Made by a program: the position numbers and the translations under genes. This document shows positions 1 to 7,690 of a stretch of DNA of 34,039 nucleotides, one piece after another. Origin of the DNA: Candidatus Parcubacteria bacterium (GTDB lineage Bacteria > Patescibacteriota > Patescibacteriia > Patescibacteriales > Patescibacteriaceae); assembly GCA_023459655.1 (NCBI GenBank), contig JAEWTE010000056.1, positions 1 through 34,039 of the forward strand, in the 5' to 3' direction. The notes beneath the pieces were generated by a model that was given only the letters and a program-made list of their open reading frames with translations, had not been told where the DNA came from and made no database searches. Numbering within the stretch: the stretch's first letter is position 1; each line of letters opens with the position of its first letter.

Positions 1-36
1 GTTCTTGAGTCCTCAGGCTTTTGAACTTTGATCTTG

Positions 37-87
37 AACCTTGGGATTGTGTTAGCATAATTATGTTAATAGATTCCAAGGTTTTTT
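37..87 (+). terminator. Rho-independent terminator of an upstream gene
   Basis: An 11-bp stem (37-47 with 73-83, one G-T pair) is followed by a run of six T. Between the arms lies an 18-base palindrome around 51-69 that can pair with itself and extend the structure. It is placed to end a gene whose coding part lies before the window. Seen directly; function inferred from form. Confidence 0.75.
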
Positions 88-101
88 ATTTTTGTGTTGA
101 G

Positions 102-129
102 TTGATTTTTTAACCGCATTTGCTATACT
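102..129 (+). promoter_or_regulatory. Sigma-70-type promoter for mreB
   Basis: TTGATT (102-107) and TATACT (124-129) are separated by 16 bases, and a TG at 121-122 gives an extended -10. Transcription would begin near 135-137, about 40 bases before the mreB ATG. It is the only convincing promoter seen before the long plus-strand run that begins with mreB. Confidence 0.6.
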
Positions 130-130
130 G

Positions 131-156
131 AACTCAGGCTTTTGGCCTGAGTTTTT
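131..156 (+). terminator. Short hairpin plus T-run between promoter and mreB
   Basis: A perfect 9-bp stem (131-139 with 145-153), a 5-base loop and a T-run have the form of a terminator. It starts at or just before the expected start point of the mreB promoter. The mreB transcript itself may therefore lack part of the left arm, and the element probably stops read-through from upstream. It shares the 12-mer CTCAGGCTTTTG with positions 12-23. Confidence 0.55.
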
Positions 157-177
157 CTATCTATTTTTGAATTTTTC

Positions 178-1185
178 ATGTTTATAAATCGCATTGCTAT
201 TGATTTGGGGACAACCTATACTTTAGTTCATCTACCCAAGAAGGGGATTGTTGTTAATGAGCCTAGTGTAGTGGCTGTTTCTATGACCGATAAAAAAATA
301 TTGGCCGTTGGTAATGAGGCTAAGGATATGGTTGGTCGTACCCCGGATACTATTATTGCCGTTAAGCCACTCAAAGACGGAGTTATTGCTGATTATCATA
401 CAACTGAGGTGATGATTAGGTATTTTATTAATAAGGCTTTGGGTGGTTTTCGATTATTTAGACCAGAAGTTATGGTGGCGGTACCAGCGGGGATTACCTC
501 AACTGAGCGACGGGCGGTTATTGATGCTACCTTAGGGGCTGGCGCCAAGGCTGCTTATCTGATTAAAGAACCAGTGGCGGCGGCTATTGGTGCTGAGATT
601 CCGGTGGGATCAGCTTCTGGTCATATGATTATTGATATTGGTGGTGGCACGGCGGAAATGGCGGTTATTTCTTTGGGTGGTGTCGTTACGGCTACCTCGG
701 TTCGGGTTGGTGGAAACAAAATTGACTTAGCAATTATTGAATATATTCGTCGTAAATATAATTTAGCTATTGGTGAGCGAACGGCTGAAGAAATTAAGAT
801 TGGTGTTGGTAGCGCCTTATATTTAACTGAAAAATTATCCATGAACATCAAGGGCCGAGATATTTTAACTGGGCTACCTAAAACAATTAATGTTGCCTCC
901 GATGATGTTACTGAAGCAATTCAGCATGAGCTAGAAGCAATTATTGGAGCAGCTAAGAATATTTTGCGAGAAACTCCACCAGAACTAGCCTCAGATATTA
1001 TGGAAAAGGGTATTATTCTTAGTGGTGGTACAGCATTGCTGCGTAATTTAGATCAATTAATTGCCAGAACGACTGATGTACCAGTTTTTATGGCAGATGA
1101 TCCTCGGACTTGTGTGGTTAAAGGAACGGGAATTGCTTTGGAAAATTTGGATAGTTATAAGCGCTCAATTTTTGCAACCCGCTAA
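178..1185 (+). CDS. mreB: Rod shape-determining protein MreB
   Basis: Actin-family ATPase that forms filaments under the cytoplasmic membrane and steers cell-wall synthesis. The 335-aa length is normal for MreB. The actin-fold nucleotide motifs are present: phosphate-1 DLGTTYT (residues 9-15), phosphate-2 DIGGGTAE (153-160), and the adenosine-binding LSGGTALL near 280. The signature EPVAAAIGA lies between them. The ATG at 178 is the first in-frame start and has no Shine-Dalgarno sequence, like most genes here. A promoter lies about 50 bases upstream. It is followed after one base by a glycosyltransferase. The usual mreC/mreD partners are absent from the window. Function is secure from family motifs. 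Confidence 0.95.
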   Translation: MFINRIAIDLGTTYTLVHLPKKGIVVNEPSVVAVSMTDKKILAVGNEAKDMVGRTPDTIIAVKPLKDGVIADYHTTEVMIRYFINKALGGFRLFRPEVMVAVPAGITSTERRAVIDATLGAGAKAAYLIKEPVAAAIGAEIPVGSASGHMIIDIGGGTAEMAVISLGGVVTATSVRVGGNKIDLAIIEYIRRKYNLAIGERTAEEIKIGVGSALYLTEKLSMNIKGRDILTGLPKTINVASDDVTEAIQHELEAIIGAAKNILRETPPELASDIMEKGIILSGGTALLRNLDQLIARTTDVPVFMADDPRTCVVKGTGIALENLDSYKRSIFATR

Positions 1186-1186
1186 T

Positions 1187-2320
1187 ATGATAATCGGTAT
1201 TGATGCTTCTCGAGCTAATCGACCTAAAAAAACTGGCACTGAATGGTATTCTTATCATCTAATTAAGCAATTAGTGGCAATTGATCGACAAAATCAATAT
1301 ATCCTTTACTTAGATCAACCTTTAGAAGCTGATTTAGCTAAGTTGTGTCAGCAGTATTCCAATATTGAGTCTAAGGTGCTTAATTGGCCGTTGGGTCGGT
1401 TTTGGACACTTGGTCGTTTGACCTTAGAGATGATTGTCAGACCACCAGATGTTTTATTTGTGCCAGCTCATGTTTTGCCGTTATTATCTAGAGCTAAACT
1501 AGTTAATACTATTCATGATGTTGGTTTTATGGCTCTGCCTAAGCTTTATAGTCGAAAGGCGGCTTTCTATTTGCGTTGGTCAACTAGCTGGGCATTAATT
1601 AGGGCTCAGCACTTAATTGTTATCTCTAAATTTACTAAACAAGAAGTTCAGCGTTATTTTCGAGCCGATCAATCTAAAATTACGGTTGTTTATAATGGTT
1701 ATGATAGTCAGATATATCAACCTCAGGATAAAGCAGGTCAAGACAGTCTTATTTTGACTAAATATAAAATCAAACAACCTTATTTATTATATATTGGCCG
1801 ACTGGAAAGTAAGAAAAATATTATTGGTTTATTAAATGGTTTTCGTCAGTATTGTCAAAATAATCCGCAGAGTCAGCTTAAACTAGTTTTAGCTGGCAAG
1901 CGTAGCCCTGATTTTTCTCAAGTTAATAACTTATTAAGTGATCCAATTTTAGTTGAACGGTGTTTAGAGCTTGGCTGGACATCTGAGACTGTTTTGCCTA
2001 GTTTATTACGTCAAGCTCAAGCTTTTGTTTTTCCATCTTGGTATGAAGGTTTCGGCTTGCCAGTTTTAGAGGCCATGGCCTCAGGGACCCCAGTTTTATC
2101 GTCTAATGCTGGTTCTTTACCAGAAATTGGTGGGGAGGCGGCTTTGTATTTTGATCCGGCTGATGCTGGTGATTTAGCAGCCAAGATTAAATTAATTATT
2201 GAAGATAATGGTTTACGCCAACAGTTGATTGAAACTGGCTTGAAACGAGCAGCTGATTTTAATTGGACCAAAACTGCTCAGGCAACTTTAAATATTTTAG
2301 AAAAAGTTCATGTTGCTTAA
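1187..2320 (+). CDS. GT4-family glycosyltransferase
   Basis: Predicted cytoplasmic retaining glycosyltransferase of the GT-B fold, family GT4. The chosen ATG at 1187 lies one base after the mreB stop and gives 377 aa beginning IGIDASRANR, the usual N-terminal strand of the family. The longer open frame starting at 1061 would run through mreB and is rejected. The C-terminal half has the donor-site signature EGFGLPVLEAMASGTPV with the E-x7-E pair at E287/E295, preceded by YIGRLESKKN. The acceptor and sugar cannot be read from sequence. The gene ends 11 bases inside the next one, which implies coupled translation. It resembles the GT4 gene at 18565 at its N-terminus. Confidence 0.88.
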   Translation: MIIGIDASRANRPKKTGTEWYSYHLIKQLVAIDRQNQYILYLDQPLEADLAKLCQQYSNIESKVLNWPLGRFWTLGRLTLEMIVRPPDVLFVPAHVLPLLSRAKLVNTIHDVGFMALPKLYSRKAAFYLRWSTSWALIRAQHLIVISKFTKQEVQRYFRADQSKITVVYNGYDSQIYQPQDKAGQDSLILTKYKIKQPYLLYIGRLESKKNIIGLLNGFRQYCQNNPQSQLKLVLAGKRSPDFSQVNNLLSDPILVERCLELGWTSETVLPSLLRQAQAFVFPSWYEGFGLPVLEAMASGTPVLSSNAGSLPEIGGEAALYFDPADAGDLAAKIKLIIEDNGLRQQLIETGLKRAADFNWTKTAQATLNILEKVHVA

Positions 2321-4424
2321 TAGTTATAAAAAATATTTTTATATTTTAAGCTGGTTAGCTTTAGGCTACTTAGTTTTATTTGGGCAACCAGTGATAGCCA
2401 GCCAGGGATATACTGCAGCTGGTATATATAAGTCGGCATTATCACCGTCAGATAGTTATTATAGTAATCAATGGTATCTTCAAAAAATCAGAGCACAAAT
2501 TGCTTGGGAGGAACAACGGGAAAGTCCTGATATTGTAATTGCCATAATTGATTCTGGCGTTCAAATTAATCATCCTGATTTAAAAGATAATATTTGGGTT
2601 AATCAACGAGAAATTCCAGGTAATCAAAAAGATGATGATGGTAATGGTTTTATTGATGATGTCAATGGTTGGGATTTCGTTAATAATATTGCTGATCCCA
2701 ATCCTAAATTTAAAGAAGGGTTTACTGAAGACGGTGTTTTTCATGGAACGATTGTTGCTGGAGTTGCGGCAGCGGCTGGAAATAATGCGGCGGGTATAGC
2801 TGGTGTTACTTGGCGAGCTAAAATTATGCCGCTTAAAGCCTTAGATGATCGAGGGGTTGGTGATACTTTTAAAATTATTCAAGCGATTGATTATGCTACT
2901 AATAATGGAGCTGATATTATTAATTTGAGTTTTGTTGGTTATGGTTATAGTCAAAGTTTAGCCGAGGCAATTGAACGGGCTTATCGAGCGGGGGTAATTG
3001 TAGTGGCGGCGGCTGGTAATGAAGAATCAGGTGGTTATGGTCATTCGTTAGACAAATTGCCGATGTATCCAGCTTGTCATGATGGTGATAAAAACATGGT
3101 TATTGGTGTGGCCTCAACTGATGCCTTAGATCAAAAAACTAATTTTTCTAGTTATGGTTCGCGTTGTGTTGATATTGCTGCACCAGGTGTTAGTATTTAT
3201 AGTACGGTTGTTTATGACCCTAGCCGAGAAATTGATGGTCGCCAATTTGATAAATATTATGATGGTTATTGGTCGGGAACATCAGTTTCAGTGCCAATGG
3301 TCAGCGGTGCTTTGGCTTTGATCATGCAGAAAAATCCCGGCTTAAAACGGGATCAAGTTATTAAGGTTTTGCTCAATAATGCTGATGATATTACTCGGCT
3401 AAACATGGATTATCTTGGTCAAATGGGTCGTGGTCGTCTTAATGTTGCCTCAGCTATTAATGATGCTTCGTTACAATTATTTAATCGAGTGAGTCGCATA
3501 TTGGTTGCTCCGGCTTCATCCAGTAGTCAGCCAATTAGGATATTAGATGTTACTGGTCGAGCACTTAATGAATTTTATGCTTTTGGGATTAATTTTCCCT
3601 ATGGACTTCGTGTAGCTAGTGGTGATTTAGACAGTGATGGTTCGCCAGAGATTGTTGTTGTGCCAGATCGAGGTGGTCAATCGGCAGTGAAAATTTTTAA
3701 TTATAAGGGTAAATTAGTTGGGCAATTTATTGCTTTTCAAAAAGACTTTACTGCTGGTTTGAGAGTGGCCGTTGGTAATGTTGATAATGATCGAGCTGGT
3801 GAAATTATTGTAGCAACTGGTAGTGGTGTTAGTAATGAAGTTAGAATTTTTACGGCTCAAGGTGTTTTAAAGCACAAATTCAAGCCTTATCATCCTTTTT
3901 TTAAAGGAGGAGTTAGTTTGGCGGTTGGCGATATTAATGGTGATGGTATTATGGAGATAATCACTGGCGCTGGCCCGGGGGGTGGGCCTCATGTTCGTGT
4001 TTTTAATGGCCGGGGACAATTATTGGGGCAGTTTATGGCCTATGAAGAAAGTTTTCGAGGTGGTGTAGAAGTGGCTTCAGGTAATTTTGATTATGGAGCC
4101 AAAGCTAATCAGGCTGAAATAGTTGTTTCACCAGGGGCGGGTCGATTGCCACAAGTTCGAGTTTTTAATTATAAGGGTCAGTTAATTTCTGAATTTTTGG
4201 CTTTTAATAATAATTTTCAAAAAGGCTTTAATGTTACTTTGAGTGATATTAATAATGATGGCTTGGTAGAAATTGTCACCTCAGCTGGTCCAGGCGGTGG
4301 ACCCCATGTTCGAACGTTTAATTTAGTTGGTGATTTATTGGAATCCTGGTATGTTTATAATCAGTCATTTGATGGTGGAGTTAATGCTAGTCCGCTTAAT
4401 TTAAATAAGCAATATTTTAATTAA
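2310..4424 (+). CDS. Secreted subtilisin-family (S8) serine protease with C-terminal FG-GAP/VCBS-like repeats
   Basis: 704 aa. A signal peptide at residues 1-30 ends near VIASQG. The subtilase domain (about 50-390) has the catalytic triad in order: D81 in IIDSGV, H145 in FHGTIVAG, S325 in SGTSVSVPM. N237 in AAAGNE is the oxyanion residue. Residues about 395-700 hold roughly five imperfect repeats of the type VRVFN-G-L-x-F...GDINGDGxxEI. Their DxDxDG loops are typical of calcium-binding propeller blades (FG-GAP/VCBS-like). The likely role is an extracellular or surface-tethered protease. No LPXTG or C-terminal membrane helix is visible, so the mode of attachment is unknown. It overlaps the upstream GT4 by 11 bases. 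Confidence 0.9.
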   Translation: MLLNSYKKYFYILSWLALGYLVLFGQPVIASQGYTAAGIYKSALSPSDSYYSNQWYLQKIRAQIAWEEQRESPDIVIAIIDSGVQINHPDLKDNIWVNQREIPGNQKDDDGNGFIDDVNGWDFVNNIADPNPKFKEGFTEDGVFHGTIVAGVAAAAGNNAAGIAGVTWRAKIMPLKALDDRGVGDTFKIIQAIDYATNNGADIINLSFVGYGYSQSLAEAIERAYRAGVIVVAAAGNEESGGYGHSLDKLPMYPACHDGDKNMVIGVASTDALDQKTNFSSYGSRCVDIAAPGVSIYSTVVYDPSREIDGRQFDKYYDGYWSGTSVSVPMVSGALALIMQKNPGLKRDQVIKVLLNNADDITRLNMDYLGQMGRGRLNVASAINDASLQLFNRVSRILVAPASSSSQPIRILDVTGRALNEFYAFGINFPYGLRVASGDLDSDGSPEIVVVPDRGGQSAVKIFNYKGKLVGQFIAFQKDFTAGLRVAVGNVDNDRAGEIIVATGSGVSNEVRIFTAQGVLKHKFKPYHPFFKGGVSLAVGDINGDGIMEIITGAGPGGGPHVRVFNGRGQLLGQFMAYEESFRGGVEVASGNFDYGAKANQAEIVVSPGAGRLPQVRVFNYKGQLISEFLAFNNNFQKGFNVTLSDINNDGLVEIVTSAGPGGGPHVRTFNLVGDLLESWYVYNQSFDGGVNASPLNLNKQYFN

Positions 4425-4438
4425 ATAAATTTTTTAAT

Positions 4439-5464
4439 ATGTTAGTCCAAAAGATTTTTGACAAAAAAAATGTTTTAGTTACCGGTGGTGCTGGGTTTAT
4501 TGGCTCTCATTTATGTGACGAGTTGATTAAGATTAATAAAGTTATCTGTGTTGATAATTTTTTAAGTGGCAATGAACGAAACATTGATCATCTATTATCT
4601 AATCCTGATTTTATTTTCATTCGTCATGACATGACCGAACCGTTAGATTTATTAGCCTTACCAGAATTAGAGCGTTTTAAGATAAAATTTCAAGGAGTTC
4701 AAGAAATATATAATCTAGCTTGCCCAATGTCGCCAGTTGATTTTTTAGATAATCGTTTAGCTAATTTATTAGCTAATTCAGCCGCAGTTTTTCAGGCTCT
4801 AGAAATGGCACGACAATATCAGGCTAAATTAATGCATTTTTCATCGTCGGTGGTTTATGGTAGTCGTGAACAACATAGTGGTCAGAAGGTAGCCGAAAAT
4901 GATTTAGGTTTAGTTGATCAATTGTCGGATCGGGCTTGTTATGATGAAGGCAAGCGATTTGCTGAGACGATGATTAATACTTATCGGCAATTTCATGGGG
5001 TCAACGCTAAAATGGTTAGATTGTTTAGAATATATGGTCCACGTTTGCCAATTAATCAGGGACACATGATTCCGGATTTTATTATTAATGCCTTAGATGG
5101 TAAAGATTTAATGATTAATGGTGATCAGAACTTTTCATCATCATTGTGTTATGTCTCAGATGCAGTTGATGGTGTTATTAAATTGATGCAAAGCGATTTG
5201 TCTGGGCCAGTTAATATTGGTTCGGAGGTTGATGTTAAAATTGCTGAGGTGGCGGCTCAAATTATTCAAAAAACTAATTCAAAATCGAAGGTGACCTATA
5301 ATGATGATTTATTATTTATGAGTCAGCTTAATTTACCAGATACTCATTTGGCCCGTGAACAATTAGGCTGGATGCCGGTTGTTACCTTAGAGCATGGTTT
5401 AGATAAAACTATTGAAGATCTAAGATCAAGTAAGTCATTAAAAAAGTTGCCGACTAGTTGGTAA
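4439..5464 (+). CDS. NAD-dependent epimerase/dehydratase, UDP-glucuronate decarboxylase-like
   Basis: 341-aa extended short-chain dehydrogenase. The Rossmann motif TGGAGFIGSHL (15-25) and the acidic residue D39 after strand 2 fit NAD binding. The catalytic set is S-rich SSSVVYG near 135-141 and Y168-x3-K172 in CYDEGKRFAETM. The YDEGKR..AE form is characteristic of UDP-glucuronate decarboxylases (UDP-xylose synthases), as is the NLACPMSP segment. The expected reaction is UDP-glucuronate to UDP-xylose in the cytosol, supplying the neighbouring glycosyltransferases. A related sugar-nucleotide epimerase or dehydratase is the alternative. It starts 14 bases after the protease stop, without a Shine-Dalgarno sequence. 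Confidence 0.85.
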   Translation: MLVQKIFDKKNVLVTGGAGFIGSHLCDELIKINKVICVDNFLSGNERNIDHLLSNPDFIFIRHDMTEPLDLLALPELERFKIKFQGVQEIYNLACPMSPVDFLDNRLANLLANSAAVFQALEMARQYQAKLMHFSSSVVYGSREQHSGQKVAENDLGLVDQLSDRACYDEGKRFAETMINTYRQFHGVNAKMVRLFRIYGPRLPINQGHMIPDFIINALDGKDLMINGDQNFSSSLCYVSDAVDGVIKLMQSDLSGPVNIGSEVDVKIAEVAAQIIQKTNSKSKVTYNDDLLFMSQLNLPDTHLAREQLGWMPVVTLEHGLDKTIEDLRSSKSLKKLPTSW

Positions 5465-5467
5465 ATT

Positions 5468-6130
5468 ATGAAAGTTTTTTGTGTTATTCCAGCCTGGAAT
5501 GAGGCGTCAACTATTTTTCAAGTAGTTGATCAGGTTAAACATCAAGTTGACGAAGTTGTTGTGGTTGATGACGGTTCAATTGATGATACTGTTAGATTGG
5601 CTAATTCAGCTGGAGCAATTGTTTTATCGCATCAAATTAATCGTGGGCAAGGAGCGGCTCTACGAACTGGGACCCAATATGCGCTTGATCAAGGGGCTGA
5701 TATTGTTGTTCATTTTGATGCTGATGGACAATTTGTGGCTGAAGAAATTCCTGAAGCAGTAGCAGTAATTGCTAATAATGAAGTTGAGGCAGTTTTTGGA
5801 TCGCGGTTTTTAGGTAAAGAACATAATCTACCACCGTTTAAAAAGAGAATTTTAATGCCGTTAGCACGGTTGTTTAATTTAATTTTTTTGGGTGTTAAAT
5901 TTAATGATCCACAAAATGGTTTTCGTGTTTTATCGGCTTCGGCAGCCCGACAATTGGATTGGCAGCAGGATAAGATGGCTCATTGTTCAGAAATTTTGTG
6001 GTTAACTAAATTAAGAAAGATTAAATATCAAGAAATTGGTGTCACGGTTCGTTATCATAATTTTGGTCAGAATATGTCAGGTGGTTGGCGAATTATTACT
6101 GACTTACTTTTAGGTCGTTTTTTGAAATAA
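5468..6130 (+). CDS. GT2-family glycosyltransferase, dolichol-/polyprenyl-phosphate sugar synthase type
   Basis: 220-aa GT-A enzyme. The N-terminus FCVIPAWNEAS begins the fold. The nucleotide-sugar motif VVDDGS is at residues 33-37, and the metal-binding motif FDADGQF is at 83-89 (D84, D86). NDPQNGFRVL is typical of the DPM1/polyprenyl-phosphate branch. It probably loads a sugar onto undecaprenyl phosphate on the cytoplasmic face, making the donor that GT-C enzymes use outside. It lacks membrane segments of its own. The DUF2304 membrane protein 10 bases downstream is its common partner in other genomes and may anchor it. The start lies 3 bases after the epimerase stop. Confidence 0.9.
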   Translation: MKVFCVIPAWNEASTIFQVVDQVKHQVDEVVVVDDGSIDDTVRLANSAGAIVLSHQINRGQGAALRTGTQYALDQGADIVVHFDADGQFVAEEIPEAVAVIANNEVEAVFGSRFLGKEHNLPPFKKRILMPLARLFNLIFLGVKFNDPQNGFRVLSASAARQLDWQQDKMAHCSEILWLTKLRKIKYQEIGVTVRYHNFGQNMSGGWRIITDLLLGRFLK

Positions 6131-6140
6131 AATAAATTAT

Positions 6141-6491
6141 ATGTTGCAAAGAATTTTAGCTTTAACAATTATCGCTGGTTTTTTAATCAAGTTATTATGG
6201 CAACAGCGGCAAAGAAAGCTGGATTGGTTTGAGTTCTCTTTTTGGCTTATTTTTTGGTTATTATCGGCTGTGGCTGTTTTAATGCTGGGTGAAATTGATC
6301 GAGTAGTCGCTCAACTTGGTTTTTCTGGTAGCGGGATTGAGGTGATGCTGTATGTCGGCTTTGTAGTTTGTTTATATTTTATCTTTCGTTTAAGATTAAG
6401 ACTAGAGAAGATGGAGCGTCAATTAACTAAATTGGTCGGTCTAGTGGCTCGACAAAACCCAAAACAACCAAATATCGATAAAGATAATTAA
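6141..6491 (+). CDS. DUF2304 small membrane protein, partner of the GT2
   Basis: 116 aa with three hydrophobic segments (about 4-20, 30-50 and 66-86), followed by a basic, coiled-coil-like tail (RLRLEKMERQLTKLV) and a polar end. Size, layout and position directly after a polyprenyl-phosphate GT2 match DUF2304. The family function is not established. A membrane anchor or flippase-like helper for the lipid-linked sugar is the usual guess. Five bases separate it from the next GT4. Confidence 0.75.
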   Translation: MLQRILALTIIAGFLIKLLWQQRQRKLDWFEFSFWLIFWLLSAVAVLMLGEIDRVVAQLGFSGSGIEVMLYVGFVVCLYFIFRLRLRLEKMERQLTKLVGLVARQNPKQPNIDKDN

Positions 6492-6496
6492 TAATA

Positions 6497-7690
6497 ATGA
6501 AAATAGTTCATCTGGTTTGTACTTTTCCGCCATATCATGGCGGTATGGGTAATAGCGTTAAACAGATGGTTGAGCGCTTGGTTGACGACAGCCCGTCTGA
6601 CCAGATTATAGTGGTTTGTCCTGATTATAATCATAAAAGCCCAACTGATGAAACAATTAAACTTGCTTCGGGGAATAGCTATATTGTTAAACGAGGGGGT
6701 AGTTGGATAAAATTTGGTAATGCTGCAATTCTTAAGGGTTTAAATAAAATTTGGCAATCGGCTGATATTGTTCATTTTCACTATCCTTTTTATGGAACTG
6801 ACGGTTTAATTTGGTATTTAAAAACAAAATATCCAGCGACCAAACTGATTATCCATTATCATATGGATTCTTGGGCGACTGGTTGGCGCAATTGGTTATT
6901 TAAAATTTTTCGTTGGTTATTTTTAAAAAGATTATTAAAACAATGTCAGTTGGTTACTTGTGCTTCTTTGGATTATTGGCAGTCATCATTAGCTGGTCGT
7001 TTGAATTGCCTGTTAGCTGATCAATTGCGCGAGATTCCTTTTACGGTTGACACTGATTTATTCAAGCCTCGACCGAAAGATTCTCGTCTTTTAAATAAAT
7101 ATAATTTACTGGCCAATTGTCCAACTGTTTTGTTGGTTGGTGGTTTAGATCGGGCTCATTATTTCAAGGGAGTTGAGGTTTTATTAAGGGCCCTGGCTCA
7201 ATTAGTAAAAAATGATAATTTTTGTGTTCAGGCGATTATCGCTGGTGATGGTGATTTACGGAGTGATTATCAGGAACTTGCCAATCAATTGGGCTTAGCT
7301 AAAAATATTGTTTGGACTGGTCGAGTTTCTAATCAGGACTTACCATTGATATATAATTTGGCTGATTTATTTGTTTTTCCATCAATTAATAGTTGCGAGG
7401 CCTTTGGTTTGGTTTTATTGGAAGCGATGGCTAGTGGTTTGCCTTGTCTGGCTGCTGATTTACCAGGAGTTCGACGAGTTATTGATCCGCCGACCAATGG
7501 ATTGTTAATCAAACCAGGCGATGAGCATGATTTAGCTGTTAAACTTAAACTATTATTAGCTGATCAACAAAAATTAATTGCTCAAGGCCAGGCCAGTCGT
7601 TGTCGGGCGGAAAAGATTTTTTCGGCCAATCAACAGAGTCAATTACCAGGTGTTTATCATGAGGTTATAGATTATGATTTGGAAGCGTAG
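6497..7690 (+). CDS. GT4-family glycosyltransferase
   Basis: 397-aa GT-B enzyme. The N-terminal loop FPPYHGGMGNSV (10-21) is the glycine-rich acceptor/phosphate loop. The donor site has SCEAFGLVLLEAMASGLP with E301/E309 as the E-x7-E pair. LLVGGLDRAHYFKGV marks the linker into the second domain. Substrates are unknown; the context suggests surface polysaccharide or glycolipid assembly. It ends in TAG, rare among the TAA-ended genes here, and overlaps the following transferase by 17 bases. The start ATG at 6497 lacks a Shine-Dalgarno sequence. Confidence 0.9.
   Translation: MKIVHLVCTFPPYHGGMGNSVKQMVERLVDDSPSDQIIVVCPDYNHKSPTDETIKLASGNSYIVKRGGSWIKFGNAAILKGLNKIWQSADIVHFHYPFYGTDGLIWYLKTKYPATKLIIHYHMDSWATGWRNWLFKIFRWLFLKRLLKQCQLVTCASLDYWQSSLAGRLNCLLADQLREIPFTVDTDLFKPRPKDSRLLNKYNLLANCPTVLLVGGLDRAHYFKGVEVLLRALAQLVKNDNFCVQAIIAGDGDLRSDYQELANQLGLAKNIVWTGRVSNQDLPLIYNLADLFVFPSINSCEAFGLVLLEAMASGLPCLAADLPGVRRVIDPPTNGLLIKPGDEHDLAVKLKLLLADQQKLIAQGQASRCRAEKIFSANQQSQLPGVYHEVIDYDLEA

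Noticed and set aside
1061..1186. Longer N-terminus for the first GT4 gene
   Set aside because: It would lie wholly inside the mreB end in another frame. The ATG at 1187 begins the canonical IGIDASRA strand one base after the mreB stop.
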